Positions 34,332 to 45,505 of a DNA stretch of 64,000 nt are shown piece by piece. Numbering within the stretch: position 1 is the first letter of the stretch; every line of letters starts with the position of its first letter. The translations under genes were made by a program, and so were the position numbers. The notes beneath the pieces were generated by a model. That model saw only the letters and a program-made list of their open reading frames with translations. It did not search any database and was not told the origin of the DNA. This DNA comes from Ophiura sarsii (taxonomy: Eukaryota; Echinodermata; Ophiuroidea; Amphilepidida; Ophiuridae): contig CM069459.1 in assembly GCA_035610835.1 (NCBI GenBank), positions 24,815,636 through 24,879,635 on the forward strand, given 5' to 3'.

Positions 34332-34571
34332 ATTTGATGGTTTTGATGAAGCACTTATAAAAAGACAAAGGGAACCACCGTCACCATCGTCATTGCTAGG
34401 TCATCCTCCATACACAGTAGCCCAGCAGATGAGGGCAGCAAACATCCACATGCCTACGTTTAGACACGCCCAATTCTTGCCAATAGACTCCGTACCGAGA
34501 CAAAGGACGGAACCAGAGCTAATTGTAGCGAGATTCAATTTACCAACTCAGACGATTGATAATCGGCCAAG
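34332..34571 (+). CDS. Unknown gene, internal exon 2 of those visible
   Basis: A 240-nt exon lies between the acceptor TTTCTTAAATACAG and a donor GTTTGT. Its first base completes the GA left by the previous exon (GAA, Glu), and it again ends with two bases (AG), so phases agree on both sides. It encodes FDGFDEALIKRQREPPSPSS, then a Pro-rich stretch, then HMPTFRHAQFLP and PELIVARFNLP. No signal peptide, membrane segment or known domain was recognised. The even composition and phase agreement support a real exon. A TTAA-type MITE begins 24 bases past the donor. Confidence 0.65.
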
Positions 34572-34594
34572 GTTTGTTATTGGTTAATTTAATA

Positions 34595-35104
34595 TTAACA
34601 CTTTCCACGCAGCAGGCGTTTGCAGACGACATTCCAAAATTTCACAAAATGTTTCAAAAATGTCGAAATGGTTAAATTTCATAACCATATTTGGAATCAC
34701 CATGTAAAATGCATTGAAATAAGTACAAATGTGCCCAGTATTTAAGTAAATTATAACCCTAACCCCACTGAATCTCACTAAATCTCACTGCCAGAAACTA
34801 TCTCCACGCACGTGCTGCGGCATTGCCTCGATGACGTCACCTACCGCAGGCATATGTGGGCACGGAGTTTGTGCCTGCATATGCGCTAGGGAGTTAGCTC
34901 AGTTGGTAGAGGGACAGACTTGGGTGCGGATGGTCCCGCAATCGAATCCCAGGGGGTGCTGGGTGATTTTTCGGGTAAAAAAATAGTACTTTTTCCCCCC
35001 TCCCCCCGATACGCACAAAAAACTAGCTTTACTGGTTAGGGTTTTTAAGATAAACTTTAAAAGTTGGGAAAGGTTTCTGAAAATCTGTTTTGTATATTGC
35101 ACAA
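34595..35104 (+). mobile_element. TTAA-type MITE, copy C, split by an insertion
   Basis: TTAACACTTTCCACGCAGCA starts the copy at 34595 and its body runs to about 34750. The matching right part (AACTTTAAAAGTTGGGAAAG, then TCTGAAAATCTGTTTTGTAT) resumes at about 35050, giving an insert of about 290 bp. The inserted block begins ATAACCCTAACC and ends GGTTAGGGTTTTT, inverse ends of about 12 bp, and contains a tRNA-like sequence. The extreme right end of the host copy is lost. Confidence 0.6.
34888..34962 (+). pseudogene. tRNA-like sequence within the insert
   Basis: TTAGCTCAGTTGGTAGAGGG resembles a D arm with box A, and GGTCCCGCAATCGAATCCC resembles box B, but stems pair poorly. With the flanking TAACCCTAACC-like ends it recalls the tRNA-bearing units at 46152-47385. 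It is probably a SINE-like element. Confidence 0.45.
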
Positions 35105-35890
35105 CATGATCGGGCCTTGTTATTTAAAAATTGCGCCAAAGTGCTGGCATGCATTGGTATAAATAACTTAATAATCCCTATTCAATACGTGCAGAAGTCG
35201 AATTGGATTGAATCCTCGCCAACCACATAACTTAAGTTCTTCAACTTTAAAGCCTGTTTTCTCTTGTTGTATTATTTTCCGAAGCTGTTAAGATGAGCAG
35301 ATGCTAAAAAATCCATAACTCTAGAACGGAATGTCCGATTTGGATAAATAATGTATCCAAATAAATGTTAGATAACTGGCTTTAATAATACATAAAAATC
35401 TCAATTTTGATTTCTGGAGCCAAGTGCCCCTTTTGATGTGACGTGTCACAATTGCACTCCACGTACAGTACGCACACCACACACGTTATAAAGTGTCATG
35501 GGTTCGCCCATTTTTTCTGCGGGTGCTAGCAAATTTGTTTTATTCGTTATTAAGATATTAAAAAGTATGCACACAATTTTGATTTGCATAGAAATCCTTA
35601 ACCCTTTGAACCCGAAAGGCACCATGGTGCCTTCAACCTCGGGCGTTATAACCCAAAAGGCACGATATGGTGCCTTTTGAACAGGTGACACATTGATCAC
35701 ATGATTTTGAGTGGTCATATGACTTTCAAGTCATGTGATGTTCCCGATGTTAGATACCTTGTTTCCGCAGGTTTATGTTCGTGTTTTGATGTCATTTGCT
35801 GATGGAAACTGTCAAAAATAGCACGAAATGAGATGAATACGCATGCGCAGATAATTCTCAGGTAGACAGTAATGCATTGTAGTACGGTTA

Positions 35891-36730
35891 GGGACCGTTC
35901 ATTATTTATGGTGGAGGGGGGGTTGGGACAAATTCGAGACTCGTATGTTAAAATTATCTAACCCCCCTACAGCTGAAACTGAAAATTACATGACCCCCCC
36001 TACTAATCAGTAGCTTTTTACACAACCCCCCCCCCCCCCCCCCCCCCGAAAAATATCAACTTGTCACATACTTAATATACTTAATGGATACATTGGCAAA
36101 TTTTGTTTGTGCCCTATCTGAACGGCCAATAATTTTATGATGCCCCTTCTTTTTATTGTGTGAAATTAGTAATGGCGAGCGTAGCGAGTTTGTTCATATT
36201 TATACATTTTAGGTGATTTTGTGAGTCTTTATAACCCGAATAAGTTAGAACATTCTGAGCAGAAACGTATCCAGTGAAATGCTCTACTTTTGTGAGCATT
36301 GGTTCAAAGCGGAGATGAGGTGAAAAGCATGCAATAAATCACATTTTTCAATCATAAAATTTGATTTTGTAACATTATACACCCTGTGGCTCTAATGTCT
36401 CGACCATTGATGATTATATAGATTATATAGATGTTTTCCACAATATCGTCGATTTGCTGTCCAGAAGTCGTCTCATAGTAAAAGTTTTTGAAGTTGATAG
36501 GTTTTAAGAAAATATGCGCGAAGCGCAGAAAAAAATATGGCATTTACACTCCAAAATAGCCTCTAAAATCACTCCAATCACCACCATCTTTATAGTTTAA
36601 ACAAATTTACACAACCCCCCTGTTCAAGAATAAAAAGTTACATAACCCCCCCTATTTCAACATATGAAAGTTACATGACCCCCCCTATATTTTACCCAAC
36701 CCCCCTCCACCATAAATAATGAACGGTCCC
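35891..36730. mobile_element. Harbinger-type MITE with TTA target duplication, copy 1
   Basis: The element starts GGGACCGTTCATTATTTATG and ends in the inverse CATAAATAATGAACGGTCCC, with TTA at 35888-35890 and 36731-36733. Near the ends are C/G runs and AAGTTACATGACCCCCC-type repeats. Three-base TWA duplications with GGG ends fit PIF/Harbinger; this is inferred from ends only. Copy 2 is at 57308-60497. Confidence 0.8.
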
Positions 36731-37079
36731 TTATGAATAGCAATTTTGGCGATAAAAAACAGAATAAAGCTGACAAAAAACAGATGTTTTATTACGATGA
36801 TAGAGGGCAGAATATCACAATATAACGATCAATCAGAGGGTGTAAGATAGGGAAATCACTACACATAGAATTATCCATTATTCGCGAAAATAACTCAGGG
36901 TGGAGCTACAGTCCCCCACCAATAACTCAGGGTTCAAAGGGTTAAAGACTCATTTGTTCACAATGGCTTTCCAATATTTGTATTTAGATGTGTTTATCTA
37001 AATTTGTTATTTTGTATTCCTGTTTATCTGTTATTAGGAAATAAATATGGTTTTATTATAATTATTATTATAATTTCAG

Positions 37080-37212
37080 ACTTGCCTCTAGAGGAAACAC
37101 TCAATATGTTGGGCACCATGCTGCAGGTGGCAGTAGTTACATGAGAGGGGTTACAGACCCATCATCCATGTGGAGATTATCACCGTATCACCATTCTAAC
37201 TATGACAATCAG
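37080..37212 (+). CDS. Unknown gene, internal exon 3 of those visible
   Basis: A 133-nt exon follows the acceptor TATAATTTCAG; its first base completes AG from the previous exon (AGA, Arg), and it ends on a complete codon at CAG before GTAAAT, so the next intron is phase 0. It encodes LASRGNTQYVGHHAAGG, then SSYMRGVTDPSSMWRLSPYH and HSNYDNQ. The last 29 codons plus the start of the following intron have been duplicated twice downstream. No domain is recognised. The neighbouring exon-like copies make the true splice pattern uncertain. Confidence 0.65.
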
Positions 37213-37254
37213 GTAAATTCTACTAAGTAGCATTAAGAGTCTAGGATCAATTAG

Positions 37255-37350
37255 GTAAGGTCTTATGGTAGTAGTTACATGAGAGGGGTTGCAGGCCCAT
37301 CATCCATGTGGAGGTTATCACCGTATCACCATACTAACTATGACAATCAG
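37255..37350 (+). CDS. Exon-like tandem copy 1 of exon 3
   Basis: This copy of the 3' part of the preceding exon lies 138 bp on. From an AG at 37253-37254 it is open for 32 codons and ends at CAG before GTAAATTC, so it could be a phase 0-0 exon. The peptide includes SSYMRGVAGPSSMWRLSPYH and HTNYDNQ, with Thr to Ala, Asp to Gly and Ser to Thr changes plus silent ones. The proposed acceptor has a weak pyrimidine tract (GGATCAATTAG), so use as an exon is doubtful. It may simply be a non-spliced duplication. Confidence 0.3.
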
Positions 37351-37392
37351 GTAAATTCTACTAACTAGGATTAAGAGTCTAGGGTCAATTAG

Positions 37393-37488
37393 GTAAGGTC
37401 TAATGGCAGTAGCTACATGAGAGGGGTTGCAGGCCCATCATCTATGTGGAGGTTATCACCGTATCACCATGCTAATTATGACAATCAG
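37393..37488 (+). CDS. Exon-like tandem copy 2 of exon 3
   Basis: This is a second copy with the same 138-bp period, again open over 32 codons and ending CAG before GTAAATTC. It differs from copy 1 mostly at silent sites (AGC for AGT, GGC for GGT, AAT for AAC) and has HANYDNQ at the end. A decayed further trace (GTCCATGTGGAGGCTATCACC) lies at about 37849. The acceptor is as weak as in copy 1. Confidence 0.3.
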
Positions 37489-38522
37489 GTAAATTCTACT
37501 AACTAGGATTAAGAGTCTAGGGTCAATTAGGTAAAGTTTAGTAACTCGGTTTGAAGTGGGGTTGGTCAATCAGGTCAAGTGTATTAACTAGGGTTTAGGA
37601 GAGAGGGCGGAGCATCAATGTAATCAGCAATGGACGTACAGCACATATTTTCCTGGCCAAAGTCCAACATATGCGGGCGCACTTCGATCAGCTGCACGCT
37701 CATGCTTGAAAACTCACAAAATGCTTCGAACCAATCAGAGCGGTGAGGTAGAGCTTACATATTTAGCTCTTCGGATGTCCGTTGCAACAGGTTTTTTTTG
37801 TGAGGTTGACCTTGCATACTTTACGCGAGGTCAACCGCATGTGACCTGCGTCCATGTGGAGGCTATCACCATTAATCAGGTTAATTACTAACGAGCATGG
37901 GCATGCACAAGGCTCGCATGACGCAACAAGAGGCACTGTGAATCCTAACATGTGATGCATGAATGTGCATACGTCACAACTGTGCGGGTACGCTTGAATA
38001 TCTTTTGCGTGCTGAGAAATAGAAATAGCATTTTTCTCGCCAATTTGTAACTGACTAAACATAAACTGTAAGTAGATTTTAGTGTGGCGGATCAATTACG
38101 TATGTTGGCTAAATTCGAGAGAGAGAGTTGGGCATCAATATAATCAGCACTTACGGGGCTATCTCAATATAACATGATAATGCTAACTGTGACAAACATG
38201 TATAGTCTAACTAGGGTTAAGGAGGCAGGATCAATCAGGTAGAGTCTACTAACTAGGTTTAAGAGACAAGGTCAATCAGGTAAAGTCAATCTAGGGTTAA
38301 GGAGGAAGGACAGTGTGGCATTTTCATACCCAAAGAACTCTATTTTTGCATGTTCTCTGTTGCCAAGTGATATTATCAGTATACCTATCCAGTCTCAAAT
38401 GCCCCCTTCCCATCATCATACTATGGGAGCACTTAGTCAAATCAACATTCCCTTTTTATAAATACCGGTATTTTATACTTATAACAAACTTATCATTTGT
38501 GTATTGTTACTCTCTTTCACAG
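37489..38522 (+). other. Intron with short repeats derived from the duplicated unit
   Basis: TCTACTAACTAGGATTAAG and GGTCAATCAGGTAAAGT-type blocks of 40-50 bp recur near 37495, 37560, 38205 and 38250. This indicates continuing expansion of the intron part of the 138-bp unit. A pyrimidine-rich acceptor, GTTACTCTCTTTCACAG, ends the stretch at 38522. Confidence 0.45.
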
Positions 38523-38564
38523 TCTATAGGCGGAGGCAGTGGGCCATACTCGAGGGAATTCAGG
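38523..38564 (+). CDS. Candidate 14-codon exon of the unknown gene
   Basis: After a strong pyrimidine tract and CACAG, the frame expected from exon 3 (phase 0) reads SIGGGSGPYSREFR and meets a possible donor, CAGG followed by GTACAT, which keeps phase 0. That would splice in frame to the exon at 42145. If the donor is not used, the frame runs on to a stop (TGA at 38628-38630), making this a terminal exon with CTTPRSWLQMKWSKERTSL. Both readings are possible. The same sequence heads the nine-unit tandem array. Confidence 0.35.
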
Positions 38565-39960
38565 GTACATTGTACCACTCCAAGGAGTTGGTTGCAGATG
38601 AAATGGAGTAAAGAAAGAACTAGTTTATGACAAAGGATAGTCATGGCTTAGCCTAACTCCACCATGCCCTCTATGACACAGTCTATAGGTGGAGGCAGCG
38701 GGCCATACTCGAGAGAATTCAGGGTACACTGTACCACTCCAAGGAGTTGGTTGCAGATGAAATGGAGTAAAGAAAGAACTAGTTTATGACAAAGGATAGT
38801 CATGGCTTAGCCTAACTCCACCAGGCCCCTCTATGACACAGTCTATAGGTGGAGGCAGCGGGCCATACTCGAGAGAATTCAGGGTACACTGTACCACTCC
38901 AAGGAGTTGGTTGCAGATGAAATGGAGCAAAGAAAGAACTAGTTTATGACAAAGGATAGTCATGGCTTAGCCTAACTCCACCATGCCCTCTATGACACAG
39001 TCTATAGGTGGAGGCAGCGGGCCATACTCGAGAGAATTCAGGGTACACTGTACCACTCCAAGGAGTTGGTTGCAGATGAAATGGAGTAAAGAAAGAACTA
39101 GTTTATGACAAAGGATAGTCATGGCTTAGCCTAACTCCACCAGGCCCCTCTATGACACAGTCTATAGGTGGAGGCAGCGGGCCATACTCGAGAGAATTCA
39201 GGGTACACTGTACCACTCCAAGGAGTTGGTTGCAGATGAAATGGAGTAAAGAAAGAACTAGTTTATGACAAAGGATAGTCATGGCTTAGCCTAACTCCAC
39301 CATGCCCTCTATGACACAGTCTATAGGTGGAGGCAGCGGGCCATACTCGAGAGAATTCAGGGTACACTGTACCACTCCAAGGAGTTGGTTGCAGATGAAA
39401 TGGAGCAAAGAAAGAACTAGTTTATGACAAAGGATAGTCATGGCTTAGCCTAACTCCACCAGGCCCTCTATGACACAGTCTATGGGTTGAGGTAGCGGGC
39501 CATACTCGAGGGAATTCAGGGTACATTGTACCACTCCAAGGAGTTGGTTGCAGATGAAATGGAGCAAAGAAAGAACTAGTTTATGACAAATGATAGTCAT
39601 GGCTTAGCCTAACTCCACCAGGCCCTCTATGACACAGTCTATAGGTGGAGGCAGCGGGCTATACTCAAGGGAATTCAGGGTACGTTGTACCACTCCAGAG
39701 AGTTGGTTACATATGAAATGGAGCAAAGAAAGAACTAGTTTATGACAAAGGATAGTCATGGCTTAGCCTAACTCCACCAGGCCCTCTATGACACAGTCTA
39801 TATATAGGTGGAGGCAGCGGGCCATACTCGAGGGAATTCAGGGTACGTTGTACCACTCCAGAGAGTTGGTTACATATGAAATGGAGCAAAGAAAGAACTA
39901 GTTTATGACAAAGGATAGTCATGGCTTAGCCTAACTCCACCAGGCCCTCTATGACAAAGG
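38523..39960 (+). repeat. Nine-unit 159-160-bp tandem array with exon-like heads
   Basis: Units begin TCTATAGG at 38523, 38682, 38842, 39001, 39161, 39320, 39479, 39638 and 39797. Each carries a copy of the 14-codon segment, a GTACA-type possible donor, and at its end CTCTATGACACAG, a possible acceptor for the next unit. The peptide SIGGGSGPYSREFR is kept in units 1-6 (unit 8 has Leu for Pro). Unit 7 has a stop and unit 9 a four-base insertion. Neighbouring units are nearly identical, so the expansion is recent. Confidence 0.9.
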
Positions 39961-42144
39961 ATAGTTATGGCTACCTACCTACCTACCTTGTACAGGGTTA
40001 TATCAGGTGTCGCCTACCTTAAAAAACTAAGAGTAAGTGAAGAATTTCAATGAAAATGATAGGTAATGTCACCAGGAACACATTTCTGTTCAATACCACC
40101 AATAAATAACTGGTAACATGGCGGATGCTGTTATGCTCATTACATACTAGCCAGTCGCAGGTCGTGGCGATCTCAGGTCGCTCGAGTGGACTATGTAACG
40201 CAAATCTGTCACAGCAACTCAACAGATCGAGGCGACTAGTCGCATACGAGTTGGATTGAAGTCAACTGTAGCGATTCAGGCCTAGCGACCTGATGTTCCA
40301 ACTTTTGGAAAGTCTTGTGAGGTTGCCGCTGACCTGATTGCATTCAATTGAACAACAAATGATGTCAATTACGTCATCGGGAGCGACCTGGATCGCAAAG
40401 CTTGTTATCAGCATCACTTATAAAAGTTATGCAACAGATATTATTTCCCAATCACTAGAATATGCAATGGTGTCGCCTACACTGGACTGCCATCGAGCAG
40501 ACAGTACAAATGTGACACATCACGTCATAGGTAAAACTTGTCAGCCAGGCTTATTTTGGGATATAGAGCAAAATAGCTTGTAAAATATAAGGCTATATTA
40601 AAAAAAATCTTTTGTCTCAAAGCTCCCGCGCGCATTAGTTAATTGATGCGCGTTAGAAGATGTTTTTAATTTTTTAATTTTATTTTTTTCTTCTTCAAAA
40701 AACAAAAAAAAATCCCAAAGTTTCTCAGATTTTTCAGATTTTTATTGATCACATCATTTTAAATACAAAAGGTCGCTTTTACAAGGATTTCAATATTTTA
40801 TATTTATAAAAAAAACGCATTCCGCACTAGGTATTGAAAACTGAAAAACAAAAGATTTTTGTAATATAGCCTAAAGAGACTACAAATGAATATTTCTCTT
40901 CCACATTTCCAACAGTATTACTTCCCATTTCCCATCCGTATCATTGAAAAGCCCGGGGGAGGGGGGTGCAGTCAGGTATAATGTTGTAATCTTCCGTGTG
41001 AACGAAAACGCAGATTAAGGGTGCTTTTTCCGACCACAACACGCGCTCGAGTGGGCCCATGCTAAGGGTATCAAAATCACCAATTTCAGAAAACAAGGGT
41101 GTCTTTTTCAACCTGAATCCGCCCTAAGGGTTGCTTGGGCCGATAGTCACGAGTCATCATTGTAAAAATAGCCCAAAATGGTTAGGCCTAGACATATTTA
41201 CTAGCAAAACTGAATAACATAATTACTTCATACATTGAAAAGCTTGTTGATATTCTTTTAGATGTTGTAAAAATCTCAATTTTTCCCCAAAGAGTAGATA
41301 AGAGGTAACATGTGACCTGATGCGTCACAAATATTCTTATAGGGAAAACACACAATGACTTGATTGTTCATAGCGATGGTTGAGTGCAACAAAGTCCTAT
41401 CTGCAATAGCTGCCATTTGTGAGATTGTGTTTCTAATGTGAGGCAGCTAATTGTAGCTAACCGTTTCTCATAACTGATAGTGATATGTTATGTTAGTGCG
41501 AAAATGTCCTATCTGCTATAGCTGCCATGTGTTACTTTTAGTTTATATCAAGGGGTCTGCTATATAGACTACTTCATCTGATAACATCTGGCAGCTTTTG
41601 CAGATGCAGCCTTGTTGCGCTAAACCCTCAAAATAATGTGTGCAATAGATAGGGTTTGAAAATTCAGAGAAAACTAGGGTTTTTAGCATTTTTTAAATAC
41701 ACGTTTAGTTTGTTGTTACCTCCGATTAATAATATTAAGTAATTTAAGATTTTGTTTTCAGATTGGTTAGAATAATCATGAAATCAGAATTACAAACACC
41801 TTTTTTTCAAGAATGTCCACTCAATCACTGAATTGGTATTCAATTTTACGTTTCAAAATCATCAGTTTAAAAAAGAGTCACAAAAATGATCAAATTTAAT
41901 TTGAACAAAATCCGAACAAAATAAAGTTTGAATGTATTCATAAAACATGTCAGCTGATTTTTCTCTGGATACCAGAGGGATCGACATGTCTATAGTTAAA
42001 TAATCAGTTTCAAATTGGCAATTCTCAAAAGTTGACAGACTGTGAAAGTCCTTGACGGTTCACTTTTATTTTTTGCCCCCCCCCCCATGACATCCTAGCT
42101 ACACCACTGCTGGTACAGAGTCTCTTGACATAGAATTTTTACAG
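39961..42144 (+). other. Intron or intergenic stretch with dispersed repeats
   Basis: It contains a repeat at about 40140-40310 (TCGCAGGTCGTGGCGATCTC, then ACGAGTTGGATTGAAGTC), shared with 62784-62870, and a truncated poly-G element at 40952-41150. Repeats of GTCCTATCTGCAATAGCTGCC occur near 41390 and 41500. CTAGCTACACCACTG near 42091, one end of a hAT-like element, has no clear partner. No exon was recognised. Confidence 0.4.
40952..41150. mobile_element. Truncated poly-G MITE (relative of 13159-13566)
   Basis: CCCGGGGGAGGGGGGTGCAG is followed by TCAGGTATAATGTTGTAATC, matching the left end of the element at 13159 including its position relative to the G-run. The right end is not recognisable. 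Confidence 0.5.
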
Positions 42145-42279
42145 GCAGCCAACCACCGATTCACAAACGGATCAGATTATCTGGATTGGTTTGGAGTATG
42201 GGCCCGTGACCCCCTAGTTAAGTCACTTTGTGACAGCCTGCAAAAACAATGTCCCAAAAATAAGGAAGCCTATGTTTGA
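42145..42279 (+). CDS. Candidate last exon of the unknown gene
   Basis: After a GAATTTTTACAG acceptor, the frame fitting a phase-0 intron is open for 44 codons to TGA at 42277-42279, while both other frames stop early. It encodes AANHRFTNGSDYLDWFGVWA, then RDPLVKSLCDSLQKQC and a Lys-rich end. The aromatic-rich DYLDWFGVW segment looks like folded protein rather than simple repeat. It joins in frame to either 37080-37212 or 38523-38564. No AATAAA signal was seen close downstream, so the 3' end is unresolved. Function unknown. Confidence 0.45.
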   Translation, partial: AANHRFTNGSDYLDWFGVWARDPLVKSLCDSLQKQCPKNKEAYV

Positions 42280-43201
42280 ATTTTATAAATAGCAATATAA
42301 ATAACAGGGGTAATCTAATTATTTCTTGGTAGAGGGTGTGGCACTGGAGGCTTGAAATCCTGACCCACTTAAGTGTAAGTTCTTTTACCTCAAAAAATGA
42401 CTGATATGACTGTTTTTCGCGATATGGGACCAATGTTTGGTTTTTTCACGATTTGGGGCCCTGTTTTCCAGCACAACTCAACCCCATGTTTAAGGATTTC
42501 TGCAAAAAGTGACCCATAAGAGCAGGCTTTCTCAACTGGCGCATTAAGGCATCCTAAGTGGCGCGAGAGTGGTTTAAAAAAACCCAACTAAAATCAACCA
42601 CTGACCATCCGCGAGAAAAAACTTGCCCTTCCATCACACCGAGCCCTGTTTTCCTCTGAAAAATAACTTGAATTGTAAATTCTAAAACAATTTGTCCAAC
42701 GAGAGGCGATTTAAAGTCAGTTAAAAACCCAGGAGCTTAAGGGGGCGCTGGACCCCAAGTGTGGCTTGAAAAAGTTGGTTACTAAATGTGGAGCATCAGT
42801 AAATCTAGTTGAGAAAGCCTGCATAGAGCATCACTGACCTTGTATTCACCCCCAGGTAGATTACAGAAATAATGAAATTTGATCCTGGAAAGTTTAAATC
42901 AGTTTTTCTTCTTGTTTTTTTCTGATGCCAAAAATAATGCTCCAAAATTATTATTTTGGCTTCACTACTTTTTGGGACAACCCTGTACATATTATTATTT
43001 ATTTCATTTTTGTGCAATTATGATCATTCTTGAGCCTGGAGTTTGCCACTTGTATTTATGTTATTTATTATCTATTAGGCCAATATTTAGTTTCGTAAAG
43101 TTGTATGTGTGAAACATGGTGTCTGTTGATGGAGATGCATGCGTATGACAATTTTTTTTCTTCAAAAATGAGATCATGCTTTCCCAGTTTCTTCAGATAA
43201 T
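42280..43201. other. Gene-free stretch with a decayed poly-G-family body
   Basis: GGTAGAGGGTGTGGCACTGG near 42330 to CATAAGAGCAGG near 42525 follows the internal order of the element at 4513-5156 (GTGTGCCGCTGG, CCCATTTTTAGG, GCACAAAATCATACCCC). It is an old copy without ends. Nothing else was recognised. Confidence 0.35.
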
Positions 43202-43451
43202 ATGTGACCAATCGCATCAAAACAGACCAGTTGTCTCCAGAAATGAAAAATGACATTAAAAATGTATGTTTCTAAGTTATTCTTTATCTTTAATATGACA
43301 CCTTCTGTAATTAAACATGAAACAAAGATTTTCTGCAGCTTGAAGGGTTATAAGATATTTGTATTTTCTTTATTTTTCATTGTCTTCTTTTGCTATGTTC
43401 AGCAAAGGAGTTTTGCCGACAACTGGTCTGTTTTTATGTGATGGGTCACAC
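43202..43451. mobile_element. MITE with ATGTGACC ends
   Basis: ATGTGACCAATCGCATCAAA, then ACAGACCAGTTGTC, are mirrored by GACAACTGGTCTGTTTTT and ATGTGATGGGTCACAC. The terminal inverted repeats are about 35 bp with small gaps. It is related at the ends to the elements at 3936 and 7283, but the body differs. Confidence 0.65.
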
Positions 43452-43764
43452 ATTGTAATTATTCCATGAGACATGTGTGGTAACTTGGATGTCGAGTAAA
43501 CAACTAATGACATTGTGCTATAATTATAGTGGTGAATTTGTGTATTTCACTATCTTCTTTATAGTTCTTACCACATTTGGTTTTTATATTTTGTCTGTGA
43601 TGAAGGGTGGTATATCCACTTGAAACCTCGGTCCTAATCGTTTACGTTTATTAGTGCACAGCAATTCCTATTGCCTATTGCTTGCCATAGTGTTTTCCCC
43701 TGTTGTATCGCATTATTCTCCCTTGTGATTCATTGTTTCATCACACCCATATCCCATTGGTATA

Positions 43765-44429
43765 CAGGGTGAGTCAAAAAGACTGCAATAGTGGAAAGAA
43801 GCCATTTTGTTTTCAAAACCAAAATGAATTTTAAAACTTTTTAAACGTTGCAAGAATGATGTATTTAATCTTAACTTTGTGTGGAAAAATGAAGTCGATC
43901 GCATTTTCCGTTTGTCTTTGGTGAACCTTTTGACCAGTGCACCCATTTTACACGTTGTCCACGAGATACCCAAAATATGCATCAGATCGCAAAATGTGTC
44001 TCTCATTCAAATTTGGAAACTTGAGTTCATTTGTGATGTTATTGGAATTTGATGCATCCTTTCTTGTTTACATGTGAGTTAGCATAATCAATTATAATCG
44101 TACCCATGCAATGAAAGCGTATAATGTTCTAAATTTTTATAAAAAACTGAAATTTTCCATTTTTTTGTTGGCGGGATATTCAAATATGAAAATGCAATGT
44201 GTGCCATTTCAAATGAAAATCACACTGCTCGTGGACAAACATGTAATTGTGGTTGTGCAGCAAAGAGGGTCACCAAATACAAACGAAAAATGCGATCGAC
44301 TTCATTTTTTCACACAAAGTTAGGATTAAATACAGCATTTTTGCAACGTTTAAAAAGTTTTAAAATTCATTTTGGTTTTGAAAACAAAATGGCTTCTTTC
44401 CACTATTGCAGTCTTCTTGACTCACCCTG
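43765..44429. mobile_element. TA-inserting MITE with about 170-bp inverted arms
   Basis: CAGGGTGAGTCAAAAAGACT at the left and AGTCTTCTTGACTCACCCTG at the right are inverse copies extending for about 170 bp, flanked by TA on both sides (43763-43764 and 44430-44431). TA duplications fit the Tc1/mariner group. The two arms give mirror-image small open frames with almost the same peptide, a side effect of the symmetry. No transposase is present. Confidence 0.8.
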
Positions 44430-44617
44430 TATCTTGCTTTTATTCTTTGCATGAGATGGTTAATGTCATTTAAGAGTCAGTTTATGAGTGGTTTTTTATA
44501 GGCTCCAAAATTAAGTGGATCAAAATCATTTTGATTGATTATTCAGAAAAGCTATTCATCATGTGTAGACTTCTAATTCCTGAAAAGTATGAACAACAAC
44601 TTTTGAACACAATTAAC

Positions 44618-45505
44618 ATATAGGGACATAACCCTATGTAACATATAGGGGTAGGGAACATCTGTGATCACATTATTTCCCTAACCCTATGTAGCATATA
44701 TAGGGTATAGGGGTAGGGAACATCTGTGATGTTATTTCCCTAACCCTATGTAGCATATATAGGGTATAGGGGTAGGGAACATATGTGATCACATTATTTC
44801 CCTAACCCTATGTAAAATGATATATAGACTCGGACAAACTGGCGAGAATTAAATTAACAAAGACCTTAAAAATACACAGCCTCGAACCTATATATTATTT
44901 ATTCATTTCAATTACTCGCCTGGTATCATTTGCTTGATCCTCGCGTTTATTTAATTAAGTTTCGCTTGTCATAGATTCTGCTAGAATCATGCTTATAGGC
45001 CATCATCAATTGTTATTATTTACCTATGTAAAATGTATAGAGGTACAGTATAGGGGTAGGGAACATCTGTGATCACATTATTTCCTTAACCCTATGTAAC
45101 ATATATCGGGGTATAGAGGTAGGGAACATCTGTGATCACATTATTTCCCTAACTCTATGTAACATAATGTATATAGGGTATAGGGGTAGGGAACATCTGT
45201 GATCACATTATTTCCCTAACCCTATGTAGCATATATAGGGTATAGGGGTAGGGAACATATGTGATCACATTATTTCCTAACCCTATTGTATAGAGGTACA
45301 GTATAGGGGTAGGGAACATCTGTGATCACATTATTTCCTTAACCCTATGTAACATATATAGGGTATAGGGGTAGGGAACATCTGTGATCACATTATTTCC
45401 CTAACCCTATGTATCATGGATAGGGTAGGGAAAATCTGTGATTACGTTATTTCCCTCAACCTATGTAACATATAGGGGTAGGGGAAATCAGTGATCATGT
45501 TATTT
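44618..45505 (+). repeat. 70-80-bp minisatellite, interrupted once
   Basis: Units contain TATAGGGGTAGGGAACATCT, then GTGATCACATTATTTCCCTA and ACCCTATGTA. About ten are present, split by an unrelated AT-rich block at about 44820-45035 that starts ATATAGACTCGGACAAACTG (an end also seen near 14178). The units are well conserved. Confidence 0.8.

Larger units (their letters stand above)
34572..37079 (+). other. Intron of the unknown gene
   Basis: It runs from GTTTGT to the TATAATTTCAG acceptor. It holds an interrupted TTAA-type MITE (34595-35104), a right end resembling the TATGTGACC family (CTTTTGATGTGACGTGTCAC near 35428), and the Harbinger-type MITE at 35891-36730. Confidence 0.55.
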
